Made by a program: the position numbers and the translations under genes
The notes under the pieces: generated by a model
What the model was told of the DNA's origin: nothing
Databases searched by the model: none
The model's input: the letters and a program-made list of their open reading frames with translations, nothing else
Part shown: positions 11,308-21,200 of the stretch, piece by piece
How the letters are laid out: the number at the start of each line of letters is the position of its first letter
Numbering within the stretch: position 1 is the stretch's first letter
Origin: Pollenia angustigena
Lineage: Eukaryota > Arthropoda > Insecta > Diptera > Polleniidae
Length of the DNA stretch: 64,000 bases
Assembly (NCBI GenBank): GCA_930367215.1
Contig: OV884056.1
Span: forward strand, 196,581,310-196,645,309
Reading direction: 5' to 3'

Positions 11308-12219
11308 CTTAAAGAATTTTCTTCGCAATACCAATGAATTTTGACATTAATCCCATTAAAAGTTGCATTAAAAAGGAACCTATGCAGCGCTTTGTTGGAT
11401 CAATGAAACCTGTTTCATTAAAAGGATTTAATGAAACATTACATTAGATCTATGAATATTATTCATTGGATGAATACTTTCAATAAAGTAAAAATTTTAT
11501 TTATTTTTTTTAATTATTTTTTTATTTTATTTTTTCCTTTTTTTTTTTATTTTTTTTTTTATTTTTTCTTATTTTATTTTTTATTTTTTTTTTTTTTGGC
11601 TCTGACGGGAATCGATCGCGCAACCTCGATGCTGATAGACTAGCTCACTACCAGCTAGCCTACCGGGGCAGTGTAGTTTTTGGATAAAAAAAACTTGTTT
11701 TGTACTCAATTAAGAGCGTAAATATGAGATTAAATTGACCATAACAACAAGAACAACGTTAATTGAAAGTGGATTGAAAGTTTTTGTTTCATAACTATAA
11801 TAACATTTTTATTATTGAAATATGTTGCTTTTATAAAAAAATTTTTGATTTCATAAACTTAATGGCATACATATAACATTAGATGTATGAAATTATTAAA
11901 TCTTACAATTTTTAATTAACAATTAAACATTTTTTTAAGGAAACTATAATTTTGTATTAATTTATGAATAAAGTTATGTTTGTATATTGTTTTTTTATGT
12001 TCCCAATTAACATTTTTGTATAACTTGGACAAACTTAAGTTTTCATATATCCAATGAAAATTTTTAACGTAATTACGAAATCTAATGAAGCGATTTTAAC
12101 GAAAATACTTCATTATAACTATGAAATTCCATTTAGACAATGAAAATTTTCATTTACCCAAATAAAATTTTTTTTTTGAAAATGATCCATTAAATATATG
12201 AAGCATTTTTCTTTCAGTG
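11308..12219. mobile_element. TA-target MITE with CACTGAAAGAA-type termini
   Basis: The Helentron unit 'tttgttatgattgc' is split after TA (11306-11307) and resumes after TA (12220-12221). The ends are CTTAAAGAATTTTCTTC and, inverted, CACTGAAAGAAAAATGC, a degraded TIR. The interior has many 'aatgaa' words and a tRNA-like SINE in minus orientation. Confidence 0.6.
11497..11669 (-). mobile_element. tRNA-derived SINE candidate
   Basis: On the minus strand the sequence starts GCCCCGGTAGGCTAGCTGG at 11669, includes an A-box-like 'taggctagctggtagtg' and a B-box-like 'gatcgattccc' near 11610, and passes straight into an A-rich tail (11597 down to 11497). That is the layout of a tRNA-headed SINE. The acceptor arm does not close, so it is not a functional tRNA. 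A partial second head lies at 23941-23986. Confidence 0.55.
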
Positions 12220-12895
12220 TATGATTGCATTATTTTTTACGGTTTTAGGCGTACTAAACAGTTTTCCGGGAGTAGGGTTTATATGGGGCCTAAGGTAAAT
12301 TATGGACCGATCGTCACGAAATTTCACAGTGTCATTTCTAGTCCTTAAGAACTGTGACGTACCAAATTTTGTTACGCTTGCGTTATTTTTTACGGTTTTA
12401 GGCGTACTAAACTGTTTTCCGGGAGTATTGTTTATATGGGGCTTAGGGTAAATTATGGACGGATCATCACGAAATTTAACAGCGTGATTTCCAGTCAAAT
12501 AAAACAAATTTTTGCAAAATCTTATCTCATTCCGTGCCTTGTTCCAGCATTTATGTTATTTTTTGTAACAAAATTGGCAATTTTTTAGGTGGTGGTTCCA
12601 CATTTTGATTCATAGCTCTGGTCCTACTGAACCGATTTTGCTGAATTTCAATCCCAAACTGCTTAGGATAACTACAAGCAATTTGGCACCAAGTTTGTTC
12701 ATTTTTGTTGTTGTTCGAAAGTGAGCGTGTTTTCAACAGACGGACAGACAGACGGACATGGCTAAATCGACTTAGAATTACTCAAGGACCCAGAATATAT
12801 ATACTTTATGGGGTCTGAGATGAATATTAAAAAAGTTTCACACGGAATGACAAACTTAATATACCCTCTTCACAACTAATTGTGGTGGAGCGTAT

Positions 12896-13336
12896 AAAAA
12901 GGCGAGTTTGACGAGCCAAATTGATGTATCATCATCCGCTTTAGGAAGAATTATAATTTTTAATTTTTGTATGTGAAATTTATTACATAATAAAATATGT
13001 ATGAAAGTTCACAAATTTCGAAAATGAAATAAGACATTTTTTGATTTATACAGATTAATTGAACAAATTTTTACAGAAAATTCGTGTCATAAGCCTGTTA
13101 TAAACCTGAAATTTTTTATGTATATGGGGGTTATTTCATAAAACATTCAAATTGCATTTCACATTTTAATTCCGTAACTTTTAAACGACAAACATTTGTC
13201 GCTAAGTAGTCAAAATTCGTTACTTGACGATAATTGACGTCTGTAATGAAATTTAAATAATTTTTATCGGTTACCAATATTAGTGGCTCACAACACAAAA
13301 AAGTTCTTATTAAAAAATAACAATAAAAAATGTTCT
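12896..13336. other. No feature recognised
   Basis: AT-rich DNA between Helentron B and a small MITE. I see nothing assignable. Confidence 0.4.
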
Positions 13337-13549
13337 GGGGTCTAATCACCGCATCCGATATCGATGCGATAGACACTGACGAATCGAATGAAAACTCGAG
13401 AGATGTAATTTCTAACGTTACTCGGTATCGAATGCTATCATCTCAAATTACGATACATTTCATTTCGATATTGAGTGTCATGAGACAAAAAAAAAAAAAA
13501 AAAAATTTCGATCAATTTTGCTCGATATCGTATGCGGTGATTAGACCCC
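13337..13549. mobile_element. 213-bp MITE, GGGGTCTAATCACCGCAT termini
   Basis: Perfect 18-bp inverted ends: GGGGTCTAATCACCGCAT at 13337 and ATGCGGTGATTAGACCCC ending at 13549, followed inward by 'cgatatcg' words. 'tgtt' is found on both outer sides but is offset by two bases on the left, so the TSD is uncertain. A 19-A run sits inside. Confidence 0.7.
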
Positions 13550-14236
13550 TGTTAACAGTTTTAATATATATAGTAAAAGCCAATTTTTCGTACCAAAAAA
13601 AAGGTAAGCACGTTTAGTCGATGAAGGACAAACCTACACCACCATATCTGGAAAAAGTATGTTGTGAGATTAGGATTCACATAAGAGATTTTAATGCCAA
13701 ATATTTTCAAAATATTTACTGCTTTTGCTATCATAACTACTATGAGATGACGTAGAAGCTGTTTTAAAAGTTACTTATTATAAGCTATTTTCGGGAGTTT
13801 ATTTGTGTGGGAGCTTTGATAAAATATGGACCGATTGCTATCAAATTTGCTATGCTTATTTAGGTTGCCATAAAATATTTTTGGCCCTTATTAAATAATT
13901 ATTCCAACAACACAAGACGGTTTATGAATACAAAGACGATATTCCGGAAAGAAGTTTGTATGTGGGCTATGAAAATTATGAACCACTTATTACCATTGAA
14001 TAGGCTGCAGCCTTGCGACAATAACATATACACATAAGGCATATAACTTTTTTAAATTTTCGCAAATAGGAAAAACGGTATAGCATAGTCTTTTTATATA
14101 ATTATATAATTTTTTTTTCGAATTCGCAGGAAAGATTTTGCTCCAAACGCAATTTCGTTTTTATAATATCATATAGCCATTTGAATCATAAAGTCATTAG
14201 CGGAGTTCAATTAGGCTTGCAAAAAACATTTCTTGA
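13550..14236. other. Unassigned, with degraded dispersed-repeat fragments
   Basis: Around 13800-13990 the phrases 'tatggaccgattgctatc' and 'ttccggaaagaagtttgtat' resemble the dispersed repeat seen at 32640-32700. Nothing else is recognised. Confidence 0.4.
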
Positions 14237-14360
14237 GCTTTTATCATAGATGGGGGTAGTGCACTCATTTTGCAGTTTCAGCTCACACTTAGTGATAGTG
14301 CAAAATTATTGCAATCATTTTTTTGATGTTAATTGATGAGTTGAAAATTTGCAGCCACAC

Positions 14361-16297
14361 CAGTGTTGCCACTTTGTGGGTAATTACCCGAATTTGGTAT
14401 AATTTTTACGGTCGTTGGTAGAGCGTGGGTAATTTCTCTTAGGTGTAATTCAGGTGTAAATTGAAATTTTTACTTCAGATGCCCTAATAAAATCAAGATT
14501 CGATTTCAGTGATGACATTTATTTCTTTTTAAATATTGTTGCTAAGAAATGCACAGCCTTCTTAATCAAAGTCTCGGTTTCTTTTTAAGAAAAGTCTTCA
14601 ATCATTAAACATACATATATTTTCAAATGTTGAATAAATGAATGTCGCAAGATGGACCCTTAGATTTGGATAAATATGCCTATCATAGTGATTTAGAACC
14701 TGAAGTTTATTGAAAAAAGTTATTCAAACTAAAAACTTGCCTGGGGGAAGACATGTTTCGAATATTGCAACATATAATAAATTTTATTTCTATCTTGCTA
14801 CTTTTTAATGTTTTAGTTTAAAGAATATTTAACGCCTTTTACAGTTCTAAAACTGAATTACGAAAAGAACAGTTGTATAAAACTCTGCAGGCATTTTGTT
14901 TACTAAATAAGGCATAAAGGGCATTTTTTAACACCATGAAACTTAAAATGGTAGATAAAAAAAAAATTAATTTTAATCGCAGATTGATACACGGCATTAC
15001 CATTTGAAACTTATTTAAAATAAATAGACACCGCGCCTGTCCTTGACGAAACGCATTGCAGACGCCCAGTTTTGTTTCTCTTTTTCGAATAAAATGAACA
15101 ATAATTAGTATTGTGGTTATTTTGTTGAATCCAAATTTTTAATATTTTTAATTAGGCTTAAGTTCATCAAATTTAATTTTCATTAAATTATTCTTATGAA
15201 GAAAGGAATTTTACGACATGAAATTAATTAAAATTTACAGATAATTTTTCATTCCTGACTGAAGCTGGGCTCGAACCCAGGCGTTTTTTACGGACAGGTT
15301 ACCCTTACATGTTTCGATTGCAACCACTCAATCTCTTCAGAGGGCTTGCCGTTTAACACTCGCAGCCATCGACGACTGCTGACGTCAATAGTCAAACATC
15401 AATCCTTAAACCAAATAATATTTAACCCTTTGGTAGATCGAAATTTGCTTTGAATGATTATCTATTTTAATTTATTTTACATGTTTCTCCTTACTTCTGT
15501 TTTTTCGTACTTTTGTCAAGAATTTTTCTTGAAGTCCAAAGTACATATTTTGTTTTGTTTTTCCTTTTTTTGTCTTTCCTTTTCTTGTTGACCCTTTCCA
15601 GCACAACTTGAACAATGTTGACAAGACAACGATTGTTGCTGGTTTATCAGCTTTAACCACTGACTTCACAGTCCTACGGAAAACAATCAATAAGTGTCAC
15701 ATCGCACGGCCTTGAATTCTAATTGACAGTTTATTTTCTCTAAATCAACCCATCGCCTAAATTTGTGAAAAAAGTTGCCGTCATTTAAATCATGAAGTCA
15801 CCTTTAAGTTGCGAAAATCTATGGCTGATTTTCAAAGTATATTTTGATAAATTGGTGGCGTTGTTCAAGCATGAATCTATTCATGATGATGTGCCTGTTG
15901 AAAAAGTGAAAATAGTATGACAGTTCGTTTGACAGCTAATCTTTCGTAAGCTCTATGGGGCTAAAAATAATCCATTATAAAGCAATGGCAAGGAACATTT
16001 TAAACCTTTTCAAGATATATCAACCAAATTTGGAAGTTAAACTCATTATTATAGCAGTTTGAATTTATGTTTTATTAATTTTTTTTAAGTCTTTAATGTT
16101 ATTTTTGTTAATTTAAATTAAATTAACAGCTTGACTAATATTGATCTTCTTTTAATGAGTTTGTTGTGTTTTTGCTTCTTTGTAAATGTCTTTTTATTTA
16201 ATAAAACTTCAATTTTATATCAGGTGTAATTTCATTTAAATCGGGTAATTTTGCTTCATCTCAAGTGTAATTTTGAAATTTGCTGGTGGTAACACTG
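14361..16297. mobile_element. hAT element, CAGTGTTGCCAC termini, nested in X
   Basis: The left end is CAGTGTTGCCACTTTGTGG and the right end is GGTGGTAACACTG (inverse CAGTGTTACCACC). A perfect 8-bp TSD AGCCACAC lies at 14353-14360 and 16298-16305. Subterminal 'gggtaatt/aattaccc' and 'ggtgtaatt' words are shared by both ends. A SINE-like copy in minus orientation is inserted in it. No intact transposase. Confidence 0.85.
15095..15640 (-). mobile_element. SINE-like element with B-box and CRE palindrome, copy 1
   Basis: Read on the minus strand it contains, in order, 'acttgaacaatg...gtgctgg', 'acttcaagaaaaattcttg', 'atttcgatctaccaaa', TGACGTCA, 'gatggctgcgagtg', 'gggttcgagccca' (B-box-like) and 'cataagaataatttaatgaa'. 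Related copies lie at 27420-28225 and 33506-37488. The B-box and tRNA-like middle suggest a pol III unit, but the ~600-bp length is long for a SINE, so a chimeric or LINE-tailed element is possible. A 72-codon open frame at 15472-15690 is within it and is probably not a gene. Confidence 0.5.
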
Positions 16298-16453
16298 AGC
16301 CACACTAAGCATGAGTGATAGTGATGTTAAACAATTTTGCACTCAAAAAAAATTAGTTTGATTTAAAAAATGCAATCATCAGTTTATTGCAACTTTTTTG
16401 TTCTTCACTCATTTGAGTGCAACTAAAAATTTTGCATTCAATTTCAAGTTTAA

Positions 16454-17230
16454 TGTGTAGTTTATAGAACACGAGCGCCTTACTCGTCCGTTCAACTTAA
16501 GGAGCGTATAGACGACATGTTTTTGTCATCTGACATGTTAAATTTCCCACTGCAAAACACATACATGTCGTGTGTTACCTTTTTAACTTTGCTTCTGTAA
16601 AAGTCAGACGCATAGTCATCTGACAAAATTTCAATTAGAGCGTGCTCTATTTTCTTCTGACAAACCATCTGACATCAGAAATCTATGCCGCGAAGAAACT
16701 GGCAGCGGCGTCAACTATTGACGGAATCATTAGCAGGCTGCAGTTAATATTTTACAATACCAAGATATGTATGCTCATCTCACCATTGAATATAATTTAT
16801 GTAAATATATACATAAAAACCGTTTCATTTTAAAATTCTAAATTGGTATCTTTAACATAAAAGAAAAAAATGTTAAGATGGCTAAATTATTTTACGGCGC
16901 AAATAAATATTTTCGTGCCGGCAGCAAGCTATTTTGAAACCGAGAACTGCTTTGGTTTCTGCAGTAACAATGCGAAAAAAAACAGAGACAATGTCAGAAG
17001 CAAATTACATGTACGTTTGTGACAGAATATTATAAACCTTATGTAAAACAGCAATTTTGACAGACATCAACAATTACATGTGACTTGAAAATTTGACATG
17101 TCAGATGACAAATACATGTCGTGTACGGGTGCCTTTACATTTAAAACAAAAACAAATTTCGAAATTTTGTTTTTGTTTTAAATGTAAGTTGAACGGACGA
17201 GTTAGGCGCTCGTGTTCTATAAACACCACA
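16454..17230. mobile_element. Foldback MITE (CTCGTCCGTTCAAC family) split by an insertion
   Basis: The left arm TGTGTAGTTTATAGAACACG continues 'agcgcct...cgtccgttcaactta'. The right arm is its inverse ending at 17230. The intact relative at 17969-18107 shows the two arms should be joined through 'acatttaaaacaaaaac'. A 635-bp TTA-target MITE separates them. Confidence 0.8.
16500..17134. mobile_element. PIF/Harbinger-like MITE, copy 1
   Basis: The ends are AGGAGCGTATAGACGACATG and, inverted, AGGCACCCGTACACGACATG, flanked by TTA at 16497-16499 and 17135-17137. The uninterrupted arm in the neighbouring foldback confirms the empty site. A 3-bp TTA duplication is the hallmark of PIF/Harbinger. Subterminal 'tcatctgacatgt' words repeat at both ends. 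No transposase is visible. Copy 2 at 46612-47223 is inverted relative to this one. Confidence 0.75.
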
Positions 17231-17822
17231 TAAATTGACTTGAGTTTATTTTTGTGCACTAATTTAAAACTTAAGACTTAACTTCATAAGAAAAAACAAA
17301 AAAAGGAACTGTAATTCAAAAACAATAGAGGACAACATAAAAACAGATACTAAAAATTGTTTGCTTTAAGCAAAACAAGCATTTCAAAATTATTATCACT
17401 TTATTTATTTCTTCGAGAAGCGTCTACCATTCCGCTTAAAGAAAATAAGCGCTCTTGCTTAAATTTTGTCAAGTCCTCGTCCATATTATGAAACATATGA
17501 TGCAAAATATTTGAGTTTGATAATGAAAGGTGAAATACGAAAGGAACGTTTTTTGTTTCTTCTGCAAACAGTTTTTTGAGTTTGTTATTGAAAGGAAGAA
17601 AAAAAACAAGGTATACACAATACTTAAATACCGCGAAACAATGTGTCATTGCATGGACACAAATGCAGTTTCTGCAAAAATATTTAATTATATGGACGAT
17701 ACAATTTTTTTCATCTTTTTTTTCGATTTAAGCTGTAAAACCTTAGATTAGTAGAATTTGTTGTTGTTAAATTTATGTATATAATTTTTTGATTATCATC
17801 ATATAGGATTTAAATAATAATA

Positions 17823-18465
17823 CAGTATACGCTCGCAAATTAGAACCGCTTTGTTTTTGAGGCGATTCTAATTTCTGAATTATTCTAATTTCTGGACTTT
17901 TTTTTGAATAAAAAATTGAGTAAATTTACTTCCAAAAACTTAAATAAAAGACTTTTAAAATTGTTTTATGTGGTGTTTATAGAATACGAGCTCCTTACTC
18001 GTCCGTTCAACATACATTTAAAACAAAAACAAAATTTCGAAATTTGTTTTTGTTTTAAATGTAAGTTGAACGAACGAGTAAGGCGCTCGTGTTCTATAAA
18101 CTTCACATTAATTCAATTTTGTTTGATAAAAACAAGAAAACAAAACGTAACAATTCAGTCCAATACATTAACTGTATTTTTTTAAATTAAAAATATGAAT
18201 ATAAAAAAACTAATGGCAACAAAACATAACAATTCAATAAAGAAAAAACATATATGATTTGGAAATTCCCTTTTTTAGTTTTACTATGTTCAAACAGAAT
18301 AAAAATAAGCTGCGTATTTCTTGTGTTCAAATAACAAAAAAAAAAAAAACGCTCTGAAATTAGAATTTTAAATTCGAATTTTAGAGCGTTTAATGTATTG
18401 CAAACACTGAATCTAATTTCTGGACGTTCGAATTACTGAAAGCTCTAATTTGTGAGCGTCTACTG
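17823..18465. mobile_element. TA-target (Tigger/pogo-like) MITE
   Basis: The ends are TA-CAGTATACGCTCGCAAATT and, inverted, TA-CAGTAGACGCTCACAAATT. TA duplications lie at 17821-17822 and 18466-18467. Both sides repeat 'tctaatttctg' words. The CAGTA...GCTC terminus resembles pogo/Tigger families. A foldback MITE is nested in it. Confidence 0.75.
17969..18107. mobile_element. Intact 139-bp foldback MITE
   Basis: Nearly the whole element is one hairpin: TGTGGTGTTTATAGAATACG on the left, its inverse ending 'cttcaca' on the right, meeting at 'aaaatttcgaaatttt'-type sequence. It is the reference for the split copy at 16454-17230. Confidence 0.85.
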
Positions 18466-18872
18466 TAATGAGAATAACTATATTAAGTATTAAAAATGTT
18501 TATTTTTCGAATTTGTCTTCAAGAATTTCATGACCACTAATTTTTTTGAAGATTAGTGAGAGTATGCTTATATGCAGTTTTTTTTGATCGCAAGCTCAAA
18601 TTTTGCACTATTTGAATTGAGTGCATACTTTTTGCACTTTGGTAGTTAAAAAAATAGCAATCATCACTAAAGCTGATAAAAAAGAGTGCAAACTAATATT
18701 TTTGCAGTTCTATTTAGTGATAGTGCTCTGCTGATTTAAATCAATATTTAGTGCACTACCCCCAACTATGGCTTTTATGGAACTTTTGTTTTTTATACTT
18801 ATTCCGAAATATTGATTGCAATTATTTTCTAAATGAATGTTTTCTCAAACATTGGGTCAAAAAATGGTTGGT

Positions 18873-19095
18873 GTTTTGTTTAAGCTTTGATATTGTTACA
18901 AGTAAGACTTTGAGTGTATAAAATTTTTATTCGCTTTAGGGTTTTATTTGTATAATATTTTTAGCTTTTCTAAAATCAATGGTAAAGGTTTTCTGATGAT
19001 TTGTCCTCAGCAACCAGTGAAATGCGCATAGAAGCTAGCTTTCCCTCAACAATAAATGTCAGTGCATTTATCAAAAATTAAAAATTGGGAATTTA
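18873..19095 (+). mobile_element. Hammerhead-bearing dispersed repeat, copy 2
   Basis: Same order as copy 1 ('gtttaagctttgatattg', 'ttacaagtaagac', 'tattcgctttagggtt', hammerhead, 'ccctcaacaataaatgtcag', 'aaaaattgggaattta') without the MITE, so it supplies the empty site for that insertion. It is 5' shorter than copy 1. Confidence 0.6.
18981..19044 (+). ncRNA. Hammerhead ribozyme motif, copy 2 (decayed stem II)
   Basis: CTGATGA is at 18993-18999, GAAA at 19019-19022, stem III A-TGC-GCA-T and cleavage A at 19030. Stem I retains TTTT/GAAG (with wobbles) and GGTAAAG/CTTTCC. Stem II reads TTTGT against CCAGT and keeps only about three pairs, so this copy is probably inactive. Confidence 0.6.
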
Positions 19096-20104
19096 ATAAC
19101 CAACAGTTTTTCAGGAAGTTCAACGAAGCAACCTTTACTTAGAACGTGCAATTAAAATTTTGCAGATATTTTACTAGGGTGTTATCACGTACTTTAAGTT
19201 AAAAACTAATGCATTTCATAAGCCAATTGAAAACATTTGTGATTTTTGCAAATACATAACAATATTTAAAAAAAAACTGACTTTTTTGACATTTTTTAGC
19301 CCAAATCACCTAAAAAGTGATATTCATTACTTGTACAATATTTGCCAACATGTAGTGGTATGCCAAGTATTTCGTAAAATTTAGTTATATGCCTAAACAA
19401 ATGTTCCAAATTTGATAAAATCTTTTCCAAAATTGGGACTTGTACTTTGTGTACAAGGTTAGCTAAGGCAGACAACCAGCCAGCTAGTTGGATGGAAGGC
19501 CGGACCTCGTTAAAGGTGGATTAGAATGTTATGCTAGAGCGGCTGGGGAACGTCGAACTTTTTTCCTTTATATAAAAAGATGTGAAACTACCACATTTGC
19601 TTAGAAATATAATCAATCTTTACAAGCAAATTAATTTTTTTTTTTTTTATTAATTTTAAACAATTTAAACTTTGACATTCTCATACTTTTACCGATAGTT
19701 GTCGTCAGTATTTCTAAATGATAAAGAATAACAAGTCGTTAAAGTAACCGCGATTTCTCGTTACTTAACGATATCGGTAGTTAAATTAAAAAAGTTACAG
19801 AATTACGGTATAGAATTTTAAAAGCTATAATATTTATTATTTTTTTTAAATTTTATCGAAAAAAATTTCTTTAAAAACCTGATATTTGGTTAAAAATGGT
19901 TGGCTATTGGAAAACCACAAGATTTTTTGTAATAATCAACCGATTTACACAAAATATATTCTTTTGCAATAGGAATTGCTGTCTTTAAAAATTAATTGGG
20001 TGAAAAGTATGTACATATTTATTTTAAACAATGAGAAGAGGTTATAAAGATAAATTATATTATTATTTTAAAAGTTTCGGCTTGTCGACGCTTAACGCCA
20101 TAAT
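19096..20104. other. Unassigned; dispersed-repeat fragment and a short hairpin
   Basis: At 19430-19500 'gggacttgtactttgtgtac' and 'aaggttagctaaggcagaca' match the dispersed repeat seen at 32745 and, inverted, at 39460. At 19735-19775 'cgttaaagtaac...gttacttaacg' can fold. No gene is visible. Confidence 0.4.
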
Positions 20105-20462
20105 GGCCTGTTCGTCGATTTCGAACAAAGACTTCGTTCGCTTAACTAAGGCGACCAGATGTTGAAATAAAAAAAAAAAAAAAATAAAAAAAAGAGGACA
20201 TAAAGAAAAAAAGTAAAAAAATGTATTGACTTTAAGATTTTTTTTACATATTTTTTAGACAAATTTACATTCCCATATTTATATATGTAAAGTAAATTAA
20301 AAAAGTAACATATCGGCGGCTTAATATGCACACCTGCTAAATCCACTTTTTTAGTTAATTAAGATTTTGATGCCGTGTGGTAGAGAAAGATATGCCTCGT
20401 CGACCAGCATGTAGTTTTTCTTCAATTTGAGTCTTGAAGAACTTTAAATCAACTATATTTTT

Positions 20463-20509
20463 GCGCATTTCACTGGTTGCTTAGGCCAGCTCATCAGGAA
20501 ACCTTTTCT
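20463..20509 (-). ncRNA. Hammerhead core, copy 3, ending at stem III
   Basis: It has the best stem II of the four: GCTGG/CCAGT, five pairs including one G·U, with the same 9-nt loop. CTGATGA is the complement of 20491-20497. The palindrome TGCGCA is intact, but the following T (16.1), the cleavage base and the 3' strand of stem I are missing, so it cannot cleave in cis. Confidence 0.6.
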
Positions 20510-20638
20510 AAAGATTTTAGAAAAGCCAAAAATAGTATTCAAATAAAACCCTACTTGACTTGTACCAATATCAAAGCTTAAACAAAACACCAACAATAAG
20601 CAGTGAGTTTATCTTTTCTTACATTTTATTTTAATTTA
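20463..20638 (-). mobile_element. Hammerhead-bearing dispersed repeat, copy 3
   Basis: On the minus strand the copy runs from 'atgtaagaaaagataaac' (20638) through 'gtttaagctttgatattg' to the hammerhead and stops at GAAATGCGCA (20463), one base short of the conserved T-A of the cleavage site. Sequence beyond is unrelated to copies 1, 2 and 4. Confidence 0.6.
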
Positions 20639-20849
20639 TAAAAATAAAAACAAATATTGATCATGCTTTTAAAAATAAAGAGGACAAAGATGACAGATTG
20701 TGAAAAAGGTGATAAAAGAGAACACAAATTTTATAGACGACAGCCAGTAAAAATGGATGATTGTCCTCTAAAAAAGAATGGTCACCTAAGCTTTACTTAT
20801 ATTTAAAACAAAAACAAAATTTTAATTTCAAAAGATTTTGCTATTCGTG

Positions 20850-21135
20850 CTTAATTCCCAGTTTTTATTCTTGACAAAAACACTTGAAATTTATTGTTGA
20901 TGGGATAAGCTATTTCTATGCATTTCACTGGTTGCTTAGGCCAGATCATCAGGAAACTTCATCCATTAAGATTTTAGACAAACTAAAGATATTAAACCAA
21001 ATAAAACTGTTAAACGTATAAGAATTATAGCAACAGTTCTACTTGTAACAATATCAAAGCTTGAACAAAACACATCAACAATAAACAACAGTGGGTTTAT
21101 CTCATCTTACATTCCCCATTCCCCAAAATATAAAG
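20850..21135 (-). mobile_element. Hammerhead-bearing dispersed repeat, copy 4
   Basis: Minus strand order: 'gggaatgtaagatgagataa', 'tttattgttgatgt', 'ttcaagctttgatattg', 'ttacaagtagaac', hammerhead, 'catcaacaataaatttcaag', 'actgggaatta'. It is the longest continuous copy and defines the two sides of the ribozyme. 'tttattgttgatg' upstream is the inverse of 'catcaacaataaa' downstream. Confidence 0.6.
20901..20965 (-). ncRNA. Hammerhead ribozyme motif, copy 4
   Basis: CTGATGA is the complement of 20946-20952 and GAAA the complement of 20923-20926. Stem II keeps CTGG/CCAG with the 9-nt loop. Stem III is the palindrome ATGCAT (20918-20923), two bases shorter than in copies 1 and 2 but still self-complementary, and the next base A is the H17 position. 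Stem I pairs TTTC with GAAA, and distally 'ggatgaag' partly pairs with 'cttatccc'. Compensated change in stem III supports selection on structure. Confidence 0.65.
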
Positions 21136-21200
21136 TATTGCTCTTGTTTTACATGTAAGTTAAGCGAACAAAGTCTTCGTACGAAATCGAGGAACAGGCC

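Larger units (their letters stand above)
8666..12895 (-). mobile_element. Helentron/DINE-like element B, interrupted
   Basis: The 3' end on the minus strand is the 'attcggctgtgccgaat' palindrome at 8680-8697. The 5' end is 'accctcttcacaactaattgtgg' at 12862-12890, preceded on the plus strand by the 'gccatgtccgtctg'-type block near 12740 and 'agaatatatatactttatgg' near 12792. Between them the tandem core is split into three parts by an LTR-like insertion (8876-10832) and a MITE (11308-12219). Without these the element is about 1.35 kb. Confidence 0.7.
14245..18770. mobile_element. Large hAT-type element X with nested insertions
   Basis: The ends are CATAGATGGGGGTAGTGCAC and, inverted, CATAGTTGGGGGTAGTGCAC, flanked by an 8-bp direct repeat GCTTTTAT at 14237-14244 and 18771-18778. 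Subterminal 'gtgatagtgcaaaatt'-like words occur at both ends. The 4.5 kb is inflated: a hAT element (14361-16297), a foldback (16454-17230) that itself holds a TTA-target MITE, and a TA-target element (17823-18465) that holds another foldback all lie within it. No transposase frame is visible. The host element without them would be about 1.2 kb. Confidence 0.7.
20148..20789. mobile_element. hAT-like element, AAGGCGACCA termini
   Basis: The left end is AAGGCGACCAGATG and the right end is TGGTCACCTAA (inverse TTAGGTGACCA). Imperfect 8-bp flanks are GCTTAACT (20140-20147) and GCTTTACT (20790-20797). Both subterminal regions carry 'gaggac/gtcctc' words. It holds hammerhead copy 3 and a segment (20305-20440) that recurs at 34748-34890. 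Confidence 0.55.
20105..21200. mobile_element. Foldback element, GGCCTGTTCGTCGATTTCG arms, split by insertions
   Basis: The left arm GGCCTGTTCGTCGATTTCG continues 'aacaaagacttcgttcgctt'. The right arm is its inverse (GGCCTGTTCCTCGATTTCG) ending at 21200. Both arms lead inward toward 'tttaaaacaaaaacaaaa', so an original foldback of perhaps 120 bp has been opened by a hAT-like element (20148-20789) and a hammerhead repeat. A third partial arm lies at 21488-21530. Confidence 0.65.

Noticed and set aside
11431..11643. 70-codon phenylalanine-rich frame
   Set aside because: It is the T-rich tail of a minus-strand SINE read in one frame.
11598..11669. Functional tRNA gene on the minus strand
   Set aside because: The acceptor stem and T arm do not pair properly and an A-rich tail follows directly; it is better read as a SINE head.
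15472..15690. 72-codon basic frame resembling a ribosomal-protein-like tail
   Set aside because: Lies inside the SINE-like repeat. The other copies have different frames and stops there, so it is not conserved as protein.
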